DNA of 64,000 nucleotides. Origin: Engraulis encrasicolus (taxonomy: Eukaryota > Chordata > Actinopteri > Clupeiformes > Engraulidae). The translations under genes were made by a program, and so were the position numbers. The stretch is taken from contig NC_085867.1 in NCBI RefSeq assembly GCF_034702125.1, positions 41,883,483-41,947,482 on the forward strand, read 5' to 3'. Under the pieces are notes generated by a model that had not been told where the DNA came from, searched no databases, and saw only the letters and a program-made list of their open reading frames with translations. Shown here piece by piece: positions 48,421-64,000 of the stretch (position 1 is its first letter; the number at the start of each line of letters is the position of its first letter).

Positions 48421-50518
48421 GAAGTTATCTTGTCCTTTCTGAAGAGCACCTGATTCTTTGACAAACAATTGACCCAACGCAGCACTCTCCTTTTTCCTCT
48501 TTTATGTCAATTATCTGTATTTAAAAAAAAATGACCTAGATGTTTCCATAGTGTATACATTTAAGTTTCCAAACAAACAAATTGCCAAGCTTAATTTGTT
48601 AAATATTTGAATGAAAGCGAACATTTGCTTTATTTTTTGTCAACAGTGTTATGGACAAATACTATGTCATTTCAAGCATATATAAAAATACTACACAGTT
48701 GAGTGATGTTTGAAAGTTCTTATGTCCATTAGCAACACTGTTGTCATTAATCTGTGTAATTGATGGAAAATGTGATTGTTGAGCTTCATAAGTAGGATTT
48801 TATGATTCACTGTGATACCGACTGACACTTTTTTTCATTAAAAATCCCTGTAACGTCTGATTTGAATTTAGTCAACCTCCTTCTCTAGAGATAATCCTAG
48901 TATCTGTTCATAGGGTTTTTTCAACACCACTTTCAAAACAGTCAACTGTGTTACTCAACTGTGTTACAGTTAACAGTGCAGGGGAACAAGTCGGCACTTT
49001 TTTTCTCCCTAAAAAAAAATGATTTTGTTTGTTTGTCCATCAGTATGGAGATAAATTGGAAAAAACACACTCCGCCTCAACTGTCATAACTGATGCGTAA
49101 CACAGTTGACGGTGACACCGCTTGACATTTCAGCCATTTTCAGGTTGTTGTGCAAACTGAAAACCTCAGAGCTTCCACCAAGACACCTTAATCAATTTAT
49201 GCCTTTGTACGCTTCGTCTGTTTTTCTACTTTTGATTTCCAATTCAGGTTCTTGTGATTATGTTGAGAATACGGTTGACAGGCAATTTTCTTGCTGTAAG
49301 ACCATAAAGAATAATGAATTAAATTATGGAAGAGGTGAACTCAAAACTCATGGAACAGTCTTCATATCACCACCCGAAGAGGTAATGACATTTTATGCTG
49401 TTGGTTGGTTAGAGGACTTAGGACCAAACCCTTACTGATTTATGGCGGGGATTTCAGTGTGTGACATGGTTAACACAGTTTTCTGGGACGCACACAAAAT
49501 GGCTAATTTAATGCATAATGGAAAGCACAATAGACTTTTAACAGTTTTGTTCTATTGCTATAACTACCGTGAATCAACATTTGCAATAATCTTGGAAATA
49601 ACAATGTTTTTTACATGCTAATAGGAAGACTGAATCTGACATTTGGAAAACGAGGACGGCATGAAAACGTCCAAAAACCTGTATAAATAAAATATTCAGT
49701 CTTGCAGAGGAAAATAATGTTATGTCTTCAATTTCTGTATTATATGAAAGATAAATGTGTGCTAATGTCCAAAACATCATTGGATGTCGTTAATAGTTAG
49801 TGGAATTGGCAAATAAAATCCATGGACTTAAAAGCGCACCCGAGTCGTAGAATCAGCCATACCCATCATGCACCTTGGAGCTAAATTTCAAAGTGCACAT
49901 GAAATATACATAACAAGTGCAGATGTGAAGAAGGCTCAGTTAGATTTTTTTTAGTAAAGTAGAATACACACACACACACATACACATCATGTCAAGAGTC
50001 TGGCCTGGGGCTAGGGCAGATCAAGCATTGGTCTAGTAGTAGATAGTCATGAAAGAGGACAGTCTTGCTACCTCTGGGAGACGGACTTATTGTGATATGA
50101 GTAACAAGGTTTGGTAACGAGTTGCCAAGATGCTCCATTCATAATGTTTATTAATTTTGACTCGTCAAAAGTGGGCGTGGCTAAGTGGCGGGTAGTCAGG
50201 GTGACGTAAGCCTGCCCTGTTTTTTCAATTGGTCAGGCTTAGCCGTTTTGTTATTTTCATAAACTACAACAATCAAACGAAATAAAAAAAATCTTTCACA
50301 TTAACACGACCAGGAAAAGATATTATGAGCTGTTATAACATATAATCATGCAAGAAGGTTTAAAAAAAATTGGCATGGCCTCTTTAAATTCTTCCACTTT
50401 GCCGCTCAAGGGTGGGCCCTGGGTAGCTTGGGGGCAACTAAGCCTCCTGGGCTGAGCAATGCCTGACTTTAGTGACCCAGAGTGATGAGTTGGCCTGTCA
50501 TTTGTGCTTATTCTACAT
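48421..50518. other. Intergenic, no gene recognised
   Basis: AT-rich sequence with TGTTAC/GTTAACAGT motifs near 48900-49100. A 110-codon frame at 49106-49438 has no recognisable domain and no splice or promoter context, so I do not call it a gene. A short CA run lies at 49968-49980. Confidence 0.5.
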
Positions 50519-50768
50519 GGACCATTCTACGAAATCGGTGCCTTTTATGTCCGAGCATTTAACTATGATGAAAAATAGCTTTAAATTATCTATGAATTGT
50601 AGGTCCTAATAAATCAACATTTCTTAGATACATTTTGAAGAAAAAACTTGAAAAAAGATATGAAAACATTTTGAAAAGCTACCCTGAATATGGATAAACA
50701 TGCATTTCATACCTGTCCCGATGCTAAAATACTTAACTTATCGATGAAATAATAATGAATAAAATCCT

Positions 50769-51105
50769 TAAAGGGACACTGTGTGAGATTTGTTGTTATT
50801 TATTTCCAAAATTCATGCTGCCCATTCACTAATGTTACCTTTTTCATGAATACTGACCACCACCATCAAATTCTAAGTATTCATTATGACTAGAAAAATT
50901 GCACTTTTCATACATGAAAAGGGGGATCTTCTCCATGGTCCGCCATTTTGAATTTCCAAAAATAGCCATTTTTAGCTGCAAAAATGACTGTACTTGGATC
51001 TTACTTGAAAAGTAAGTTTACTTAGTAAACTTTCATGTAAAGATCAAATTTGGCAATAGGCAGCCCAGTTTCAATGAGCAGCATAGTTGCAGTACCTTTT
51101 TTGAC
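50769..51105. mobile_element. Truncated copy of the TTAAAGGGACACTGTG MITE
   Basis: This is the reverse complement of 7010-7376 up to AGGTACTGCAACTATG, where it is cut off at the junction with the SINE fragment. Confidence 0.87.
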
Positions 51106-51210
51106 GAGCACTGGTTAATTATTCCCCCACCAACCTGGCGGGTCGAGTCGAACCGGTAACCTTTGGGCTACAAGTCTGACACCCTAACCGCTTACCCATG
51201 ACTGCCATTA
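51106..51210 (-). mobile_element. Head fragment of a family A SINE
   Basis: GAGCACTGGTTAATTATTCC through CGCTTACCCATGACTGCC matches the head of the family A SINE in reverse. The tail half is missing and the fragment abuts the MITE directly, as if a deletion or recombination joined them. Confidence 0.8.
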
Positions 51211-52649
51211 ACACATCGCTGCACTGACATTTTTGGGATTTTCCCCGATCATATTCAATCACATTCATATTCAACAGTCAGTTATACCTTCTACCATTCT
51301 GTAGGACATGGGAAAAGCAAAAGCATGTTCTCTGATGATCTGGTCAATATTTAAATTTCTGTATTTTATTTTATAAGAGTGCACACTCTTGGTACTCAGT
51401 CCCGTTACCTAAATTATGTCTCAGATTTTTTTGTTGATTTTAAAAAATCACTAATGTTGGTGAATTACAACAATGTGCAAATTGACCTTGCATTGATAGC
51501 ATAACCTCCACATTGCTACATTTCACTACTGTTAAAATTTTGTTATCAACAGTTCATTCCTGTTACTAAATCATTCACTCATGTATGTTCATTTTGGAGT
51601 AATGTAAGTTATTTCAAGAAAAGGACAGTCATTTTGTTTTCAATAAGGGATTTTACAGGATGAAAGCCGAATATATTTTGATAACAGGACTGAGCACGAT
51701 ACTTTTAAAAGCTTTTTAAACAGGAAAAATATATATTTAAGAGGCTTTAAGATGGCCCCATACCTTTTTTCAAATAGGTAAATGTGTGTGATATTATATT
51801 CAGTGTTTAAAATAAATAAATTAAAAACTTGATTTTTGACCAATTCTGACATGGAAAAGGCACCCATTTCGTAGAATGGCCCACATCTGTTTTCACACTG
51901 TTCAGGGTTTGTTCACACAGTGTACCAAGCAGGGCCGGTCTGGGGGAGAAATAGGGCCCGGGCACTTTTGGCTTAAAGGTGCTCTTCATCATTAGCGGTG
52001 CAGAACTTTTTTTTTTAAAAAAAAATTCTGAAAATAGGGGCCCACCAGGGTGGGGAAATGCCTGCTATGCCAGGTGGCTAGTCCAACATACACATTGCAT
52101 CTGGCACTTACTGCTTACTAATAAATAGAACTCTAGGCCTACTAGGTCCTTACTAAGGTTATATTGGTAATAAATCCCTTATTGTGCATGAACAAGACAT
52201 TTGCGAACACATGCCTAGCAAATGTTTGATTTTGCTTATTACATGCCTTACAAGTTACTTACATGTATACAGGCATTAACATTACATGTATTAGTGCTAA
52301 TAGAATCATAACACTAAAATAAAGTGTTTTCTTTACTTTTAATTGACGGTGTTGATAAAAACAACTAATAACCTATTTTATGAAAAAAGTAAAATATGGG
52401 GAAATTGTCCCGATACATTGCTGCACAGACAAGACCATTTGTGATAATGTAATCTACTTCCATATTTTGGATTTTAACTTTTTTTTTCTTTCAAAATGAA
52501 AGCCACATTCTCATTTAGCCACATTCTCAAGATACATATAGAAACCATGCAGTAGCTATCCACATTTAAACCATTACAAATACATATTTAAACCGTGTCA
52601 AAACCCTGCGAGAGTTTCGAGCCAAGGTGCCAGATTCCTGACTGCCCTT

Positions 52650-52655
52650 TATAAG
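52650..52655 (+). promoter_or_regulatory. TATA box of the intermediate-filament gene
   Basis: TATAAG in the context GCCCTTTATAAGCC lies 139 nt before the initiator codon, which puts transcription start near 52680 and gives a 5' UTR of about 110 nt. Confidence 0.7.
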
Positions 52656-52788
52656 CCAAGGGACGAGTCCCTGGACCATCAGTGGCAAGCTCTGATAGCT
52701 CCTCCTGGGACACACAGCATCCAGTGGATCTATTACATTGGAAACCCCTACAACCAACCAACACACACCCAAAAGAGATCCAGGAAAC

Positions 52789-54491
52789 ATGAGAGGCTCC
52801 TCGTACAACAAGACCCTTTCCGTTGTCCGCAGCGGAACCTCCTACAGCCGTGGCCGTACTGGCTACCAGGGTGGTGTCTCTGCCGTTGAGGTCGGCACTG
52901 AGCTCCACAAGCAGCACGCCAATGAGAAGGAAGAGATGCAGGAGCTCAATGTGCGCTTCGCCGGCTACATCGACAAGGTCCAGTCCCTGGAAACGAGAAA
53001 CGCCCAGCTGCAAGCAGAGCTGGCCACCCTGCAGGAACGCTTCAAGGGGGGATTCGGCGGGCTCGGAGACGAGTATGAGCTCAAGTTCAAGGAGATGAGG
53101 GGCCTGATTGAGGCCCTGACCGCAGAGAAGGGCGCCGCTGACATCGAGAGGGGATACTTTGAGCAGGAGGCCGAGGTGTGGAGGCTGAAGATCGAGGAAG
53201 AGCTCGCCCTCAAAGGTAGGCTGATCTGAAAAGAAGAATCTGAACCTTCTTTGATAATTATCAACAAGTGATATGGGAAAGTATAGTATAGTTTGCAATA
53301 GTAATTGCAAAGTGTAACCAGTACACCTGTAGCTGCTACAACTTCCAATATCATAATGTAAAAAAGATGGTAGTCAGATGCAACATTGAATAAAGTGGAT
53401 TCTGCCCCTCTGTCTTGTCCACTTTGGATTCACGTAGTATAATTGCATGGTTTGTTCTTAACACTTCAAAGTATCCACAGGTTTTACACTTTCATGCAAT
53501 TCTGACCCATTTCTCTCTTGCACCCCCAATCTGGACTTGCAGACGAAGCTGAGGCGATCCTGCGTGAGTTCCGCCAGGACGTGGACAACGCCACGCAGCA
53601 GAAGGCTGAGCTGGAGAGCCGTGTGGAGCAGCTGGTGGCCGAAATCGAGCTCCTCAAGAAGCTGCACGACGAGGAGGTGGCTGATCTGATGCAGCAGATC
53701 GAGGACTCCAAGGTGACCGTGGAGCAGGACTCTGAGCGCCCAGACCTGGCCGATTACCTGCGAAACATGCGCGCTGAGATGGAGGCGGTAGCCGCCCGCA
53801 ACGCACAGGAGGCCGAGAAGTGGTACAAGAGCAAGTTCGACACGCTCAAGGAGAAGGCCGGCCAGCACGAGGAACAGGTGAAGACCATGAAGGCTGAGAT
53901 CGGCTCCTACCACTCGCAGGTGACCGACCTGCAGAGCCAGATCGACGGCATGCGGGCGCGCAACGCCGCTCTGCAGCAGCAGCTGGACACCATGGACTCC
54001 ACCCACCTGGACAAGGCAGCCGCACTGGAGTCCGTCATCGCACAGCTGGAGGCACAGCTCTGTGAGACCAAGATGGAGATGAGCAAGTACATGGGAGACT
54101 ATCAGGAACTGCTGAACATCAAGCTGAAGCTGGACGCAGAGATCGCCACCTACAGGAAACTCCTGGAGAGCGAGGAGATGAGGCTGGGAGTTTGGTACGC
54201 ATTGTATCTGGCAACCATTATGTTTATTTACTTTAATCTGAGGCCAAGAGGTTGAGCTTATAAAACTCACACATTTGAATTCACATGATTAGTTGGCACA
54301 GTATTATTAGATCAATTGTTAGAAAAGAATTTAGAACACATTGGCAAAAAGCCCAGGAAGGGAAAATTTACCCATTACGTTTGTTTACCTGAGAATAATT
54401 TCACATTCGAAATGCATTACATATTAGAAATTAGTGAATTTGTGTGCTGAAAATCACATTCATGTTTTTCTTTGTCTCCTCTCTCCTCAGA
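52789..54491 (+). CDS. Intermediate-filament protein, nearly tailless
   Basis: Intermediate filaments form coiled-coil cytoskeletal fibres. Exons: 52789-53215, 53543-54194, then a third exon from 54491. The first two join in phase (G|AC, giving DEAEAIL). At the second junction TG joins A to make TGA, so the protein ends MRLGV at residue 359. The short head (about 45 residues, SSYNKTLSVVRSGTSYSRGR) is followed by coil 1A (ELNVRFAGYIDKVQSLETRN), coil 1B, coil 2 and the helix-termination motif (KLKLDAEIATYRKLLESEE). The rod resembles type III/IV proteins more than keratins, but I cannot assign a symbol. Only the first usual type III intron and one at the rod end are present; the internal rod introns are missing. 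If the 54195 donor is not used the frame reads on to 54255. Confidence 0.85.
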
Positions 54492-54745
54492 AAACCACTT
54501 GGCCATTCAGGAATAAACAGACGACCTTGACCTGCGCATGACCTTCACCCCTTCCTCCCAGGACACTCCACCACGGCTGTCTGTCATCCACCGAGACCCC
54601 AACACCGCAACACACCCACGTCCTTCCAACCCACACTAACTCGGATGTAGGGGGGACATGTGTTGTTCCCACAGCAATTTGGAGTTTGAGTTGATCTAAA
54701 AGGTGTCACATGGTGCTACTTTAAAAAAAATAAAAATAAAGCTTG
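54492..54745 (+). other. 3' UTR of the intermediate-filament gene
   Basis: Exon 3 starts at 54491 after a CT-rich acceptor and carries only the last base of the stop codon plus UTR. AATAAA lies at 54735-54740. Confidence 0.65.
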
Positions 54746-55974
54746 ACGTCAGTCAGTGCACATACATGTTTTTGCAGTCTTTCTGTGGTTTGGGGTGTAT
54801 GCATTCTGGATATTACAAGACATTACACATAAAAGACACATTTATGCAAAGCAACTTACCAGGCTATTGGTTACAGTCCCTACAGCAGTGGTTCTCAACC
54901 TTTTTTGAATAAACGCCCCCTGGGCATCATCATAAGCCCCAACCTTGACCTCATCATAAGCCTGCCAACACTCCCATGCCCCCTGGTCCTCATCATGAGC
55001 CTCCCAACAACCCCATGACCTCATCATAAGCCTGCCAACACCCCCTTGATTTATAGTTCTTCTGCATCCTTCAATGGACACAAACAAAATGGAGGCAAGG
55101 GTAAAGGGGTCTCTCATACTACCAACGAAGCTGCGTTGAATGCTGCAAAGCAGGTCATGGCCCAGACACACACACATCAGATGGAACCCCTTTCTCTCAC
55201 CAGAGGGCAACATTGTGTTTCAGGAGTATCCTCTGCAAAAGCCGTTTGTTTACATTCCATAAGACTAGAAGACCAAACGAGTTAAATGCTGTAGGCAATG
55301 AGTTGTTCAACTGGGGGAAAATTTAGACTAACATGCGTTTCTCTTCCCCATTTGCACAATCAAGGATAAACGTTCAGTGCCAAACAAAACATTGTGAATG
55401 TACAGTTTGTAGGTCAAGTAGCTTGAATTGGCTAACTACCCATAGAACTGATTTGCTAGTTGGCACAAAGCCAAAATCGTGAAATAGGCTATGAATAGCT
55501 TAAGGCAGTGGTTCTCAAACTTCAGAGGGGCTGAATGCTTCCTCTCAGCTGTATCTTTCTGAACGCCCTCCTAGAGCTCCCAACGCCCCCTTCAGCCATA
55601 GGTGATGGGACTGAACCACCAACCCTCTAATCTGAAGATCAACTGGATCTAATCCAGTTCACTTACCATTAGGTTATGGCTACCCAAACCATTGTGGCTG
55701 CTGTCTCGGGTTTCCAAACTATGGGTCCAAAAATGACATGGGCCCTTAAATAGTACAATGCAAATTTCAAATTTCAGTAGGATTCACAAGTCTTGGTCAG
55801 ATGGTGAGGGACATGGCTTCAATCAATTAAATAATATACTCCAATTATTTATCAGACCGTGGAAGATGACAGTGAACGGGGTAAAGAATAATTTTAAGTA
55901 GGCATACAGCAGCATCTAATATCTGGTTATAAGATCAATTTCACTAATTGGACTACTAACTGGACTACTTACCT
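54746..55974. other. Intergenic with hAT-type end fragments
   Basis: CAGTGGTTCTCAACC near 54892 and CAGTGGTTCTCAAAC near 55507 are single ends of hAT-type elements without a visible partner. CATCATAAGCC and CCAACACCCCC repeats occur near 54928-55045. A segment near 55705-55740 (AAACTATGGGTCCAAAAATG) recurs at about 43410-43430. No gene is seen. Confidence 0.5.
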
Positions 55975-57548
55975 GGGCCTCGTTTCCGAAAGGGCCGTAA
56001 GTACTACTTAACGCTACGTGCTACTTAAGTTCACACGTAACACCATCGTAGAGCTCACGGAGCGTTTCCCAAAGCCAACTTAGCAAAGAACCATCGCAGG
56101 TTGACACGTAACTCTAAGAGCAATCCACGAGTGGTCTAGAGTAGTCTTAACGCGCTAAGATTGATCGTAGCGGCATGGCACAGTGGAGACACCCACAGGA
56201 TATGAAGGGAAAAGAAGAAACCTGCGCATAAGATTGCTGTTTTAAGACGCGAGAGGCATGGCACAGTGGAGACACCCATAGGAAAAGAGGAAACTTGCGC
56301 TTCAAGTTGATGTTTTAAGACGGGAGTGTAGCCTAAATATCATGGCAGCACAGTTGACACTGCAACGAAAATAAGAAGGTAACATTAATTGTGGATGTGT
56401 AGGCCTATACAATAAAAGTAATGTGTTTGGAAATATTTTACAGGTAGTGAAATAGTTCGACTGTGTTTGATAAACCTGGGCATAATTAAACTGTGATCAA
56501 TCATAATTTGTGTGGGTGCTTCATGAACAAGAACAAGGCAAAATGAATAAGGGGCTTCTTCGGCAACCAGAGACAAGAGTGTTGATGTCGGAGGGCCACT
56601 TCCGAAACTTTATTTATTTTATATTTTTTGAAGAAAAATGGTCAGCGAGTTGTTGCACCCTCTTTCATTTTCAAGTAGCCTAAGAAAGGGAAGGCGACGC
56701 CGAAAATACATGATAGTTGTAGGCGAAGGGTAAGCTATGACAAAAATGATAAAATGATAAAAAGGCAGCGATGGGGATTCGTGTAGATTTTTTGTTTTAA
56801 TAACAGCAGACTGCCGTGCAAAAATGTCCTCACAGTTGTGAAAGTCTTGAGCGTGCGGTACTTTGCGCACCGCTCACCACATGTGCCAAGCTCCTCTCCC
56901 TATTCCGACTCTAGTAGGCTAAGCAATAACAAAAAGGCAGCGAGAGGATGTGTCCATTTTGATGGACATTGTTTTTCATAACAGCATGCCGACGTGCTCC
57001 CGACAGTTGTCAAGCCTTGAACGCCTTGAGGTTGTAACTTTGCGCATCCCAATTTGGAACTCCAACTAGGCCTAGCCTACTTGTCTTCTTAAATATTAAG
57101 CTGCAGTAGCCAAGTGCACGCGCTTTATCTGGGTCTTAACGGCGTAGCTCATTATTGCCGTCAGTTGGGAGTTTTGCATGATTTCATTGTGTGTGTGCAT
57201 TTTATTTCATTTGCCAACAATAACTCCTGTCGATAGTTGCAAACTGCTACAAATGTAGTCCCACCCTTATAGAAAACAACTTTTGATACTGACACACGCC
57301 TTACATTTTGTAAATGGTTTAGCAGCAGATGACGGCGCAGTTCACTCCGAGTAGGCTACACTTCAGCACCACATATGTGGACAGCGATCCTTAAGAGCGA
57401 CGCTACGAATGATCTTAGAGGCTGTGCACGCGCGTTCATGTACGAGTGTCTTTGGGAAACAGTCGTAGGAAATCTAAGAACATTCGTAGGATCACTGGTT
57501 AACGACACACGTAAGGCTAAGAACCATCGTTATCGGGAAACTAGGCCC
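55975..57548. mobile_element. 1.57-kb element with GGGCCTCGTTTCCGA ends
   Basis: GGGCCTCGTTTCCGA mirrors TCGGGAAACTAGGCCC. The ends resemble in layout the short GGGG..TTTCTCGA MITEs at 17952, 39491 and 39676. The interior has a tandem duplication near 56172-56325 (GGCATGGCACAGTGGAGACA in both copies). No transposase was recognised. Confidence 0.7.
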
Positions 57549-58430
57549 TGGTGAATTGGTCTCAGAGGTGTCAGGAGTTAAAGTAGAAGTTAACAAAAAT
57601 GCTACAGTTTCCTTCCAACACCCTACAGTAGATGACTTCACAGAGAAAAACTGGTTTAGAAATGACTGTAGGCTACAGTGGTCTTATGATCAGCTGACTC
57701 TAAGCTGGATGACATTTTAAGCAGGAATAACTGGTGTAACAATTAACTGCATCATGTGTACTGGTGTGCTGTGCTTTCACCATTCATTTATTTCTACTGT
57801 TACTTTGGACATCTCTGTTTGGACCCTCAGTCTACAGCTGAAATGGCCTGTGCCTTTTCTGTGTTGGACATGTCTGTATGTGCTCCGATCACACGTGTCT
57901 CAGTGTCTTTGTTACGTTTTTGTTATATGTCATCTGGTGTCTGTTGTGTGTATTTTTAAATACCTGTCCTGCTCCCTTTGAGAGCAAATAAATCAACTTA
58001 AACCTGACCTTGAACTATAAACATGAACATGAACTTGCCGTGACTTTCTTTGGATATTTTGCATTACATTACATTACATTGCATTCCATTGCATTGCATT
58101 ACATTACATTACATTTTGCAGAGACTTATCCAAAGCATAATTTGACAGCTGTGTTGGGCTAGAAATGAGATAGAAATCTAGTGTATGTGGATGGATGATA
58201 CTATATGACTAGCATAATGGACAGCTGAGGTGAGGAGGGGGGTGAGATATTCAGTGCATGTGGATGGCTATCAGTCAACAAATCATCTAGAAGCATTTCA
58301 CTGAGTTTAGGAGACAGTGCAATATCCCACGCATGGGAGAGTGGGTGGTGGTGACGACTACATAATTAACATCCTTTGATAGCTCCATTGAGATAGCAAT
58401 GTGAGAGATGCTAGATATCCAGTGCATTTG
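57549..58430. other. Intergenic, retroelement tails
   Basis: A segment ending GAGAGCAAATAAATCAACTT at about 57990 looks like a retroelement 3' end. An ACATT pentamer repeat at about 58060-58125 followed by TTTTGCAGAGACTTATCCAA is the reversed tail of the family D SINE. No gene is seen. Confidence 0.5.
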
Positions 58431-58431
58431 G

Positions 58432-63419
<4,988 letters not shown>

Positions 63420-63444
63420 CTAGATGAGATATATGCACACATAC

Positions 63445-63740
63445 AGGGCCGGATTAAGATGGTCTGGGGCCTCAAGACTACAGGTTGCTGTGGGCCCCCT
63501 GGAAGGCAGATTTCCTGACGAATTTACATAGACGGTGTCATAATTGCAAGCTAGGAATTCAAGATAACATGTCAACCAACTGTACTCAAAATGACACATG
63601 ATTTTTTCAATATTGCATCCTGTCACAATCCTGCATTTTTTTTTAAATTATTATCTTTTTTTTACTTATGGTCAATCAGGGGCCTCCTGGCAGGTGGAGC
63701 CCCTAGGCTGCTAGGCCCTAGGCTACTGTGTTTGGGTTTA
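63445..63740. repeat. hAT-type end CAGGGCCGGATTAA and flanking fragment
   Basis: CAGGGCCGGATTAAGATGG at 63445 is a common fish hAT terminus; a similar CAGGGCCGG start lies at about 51932. No partner end is certain in either case. GGGCCTCCTGG and GCCCTAGGC repeats follow. No exon is seen. Confidence 0.4.
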
Positions 63741-63826
63741 GTGACCTTTTTGTGTCAGAAATTCAGAAAATGCACGCACATCAGTAGCACAGGTGCTGGA
63801 CCAAACAGAAGGAAATGAAAGGAAAT

Positions 63827-63996
63827 CATAAAGGTCCGAAGCACTGTTCTATGCTCCCATAAAGTTTAATGGCACAATGTTTCGGACGCTCAGTCCTTCA
63901 CAGGTTGCACTTTGAGGAAGGTCTGAGCGTCCAAAACATTGTGCCATTAAACTTTGTTGGGGGCATAGAACACAGTCTTGCGGACCTTTATCATTT
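63827..63996. mobile_element. Head-to-head pair of PLE-like termini (long hairpin)
   Basis: Two roughly 75-bp arms, AAAGGTCCGAAGCACTG..AATGGCACAATGTTTCGGAC and its imperfect reverse complement, face each other around a short loop near 63893-63910. Each arm read outward carries GAGCGTCC and AAAACATTGTGCC or GAAACATTGTGCC, like the hammerhead region of Penelope elements. Confidence 0.6.
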
Positions 63997-64000
63997 ATTT

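Larger units (their letters stand above)
50519..51882. mobile_element. 1.36-kb inverted-repeat element (CCATTCTACGAAAT ends)
   Basis: GGACCATTCTACGAAATCGG at the left mirrors CCCATTTCGTAGAATGGCCC at the right. ACAT lies on both flanks (50515-50518 and 51883-51886). The superfamily is not recognised. Inside it lie the truncated MITE at 50769-51105 and the SINE fragment at 51106-51210. Confidence 0.75.

Noticed and set aside
49106..49438. 110-codon frame between the PLE and the next element
   Set aside because: No recognisable domain, no neighbouring exon, AT-rich surroundings with repeat-like motifs.
52738..52788. Upstream in-frame start for the intermediate-filament protein
   Set aside because: The codon at 52738 is TTG, not ATG; the first ATG after the TATA box in this frame is 52789.
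52588..53310. Long antisense frames over the intermediate-filament exons (also 53458-54270)
   Set aside because: Shadows of a GC-rich coiled-coil coding sequence; the + strand frame carries the rod motifs and correct splice sites.

Overview
This window looks like teleost fish nuclear DNA. The genes are split by GT-AG introns, there are long CA/TG, TC and GACA microsatellites, and the repeats are a typical fish set: CR1/L2/Rex-type LINEs, tRNA-derived SINEs, a Tc1 transposon, many hAT-type MITEs with 8-bp target duplications, a piggyBac-type TTAA element and a Penelope-like element. The species cannot be named from the sequence.

Four protein-coding genes are visible. (1) The 3' part of alpha-adducin (add1, + strand) lies in about 1-12130. 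It has three constitutive exons, a conserved 34-nt alternative exon that ends the protein early, a possible in-frame 339/351-nt cassette and a roughly 2-kb 3' UTR. (2) nop14 (+ strand) is complete, from a non-coding first exon ending at 13047 to a poly(A) signal near 42641. Its 18 coding exons join in phase to give an 876-residue protein. Adjacency of ADD1 and NOP14 is also known in mammals, which supports both names. (3) A small TATA-box intermediate-filament gene (+) lies at about 52650-54740; it has few introns and almost no tail domain. (4) The last four coding exons of a CYP3-family cytochrome P450 lie on the - strand (58548-63419); the rest of that gene is beyond the right edge.

The space between exons is packed with mobile DNA. 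nop14 intron 14 (29272-38591) holds a nested stack: a MITE contains a Tc1 transposon, which in turn contains a TTAA-type element and a hAT element. The 42.1-52.6 kb region holds a 2-kb hAT-like element, a Penelope-like element whose endonuclease frame is split by another insertion, and a 1.4-kb inverted-repeat element. The 58.8-59.7 kb region holds a hAT element with a solo LTR and a second hAT MITE inside it.

The most unusual observation is at 28401-29108. A 44-bp minisatellite there carries, in most of its copies, the nop14 exon-14 splice acceptor plus the first bases of that exon. It ends exactly at the true acceptor, so the exon is preceded by an array of decoy 3' splice sites that each lead to an in-frame stop. 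Also notable are a (TG)n tract ending 5 nt before the exon-6 acceptor, a 59-bp interstitial telomeric repeat in the nop14 5' UTR intron, and hammerhead-like cores in Penelope-type sequences.
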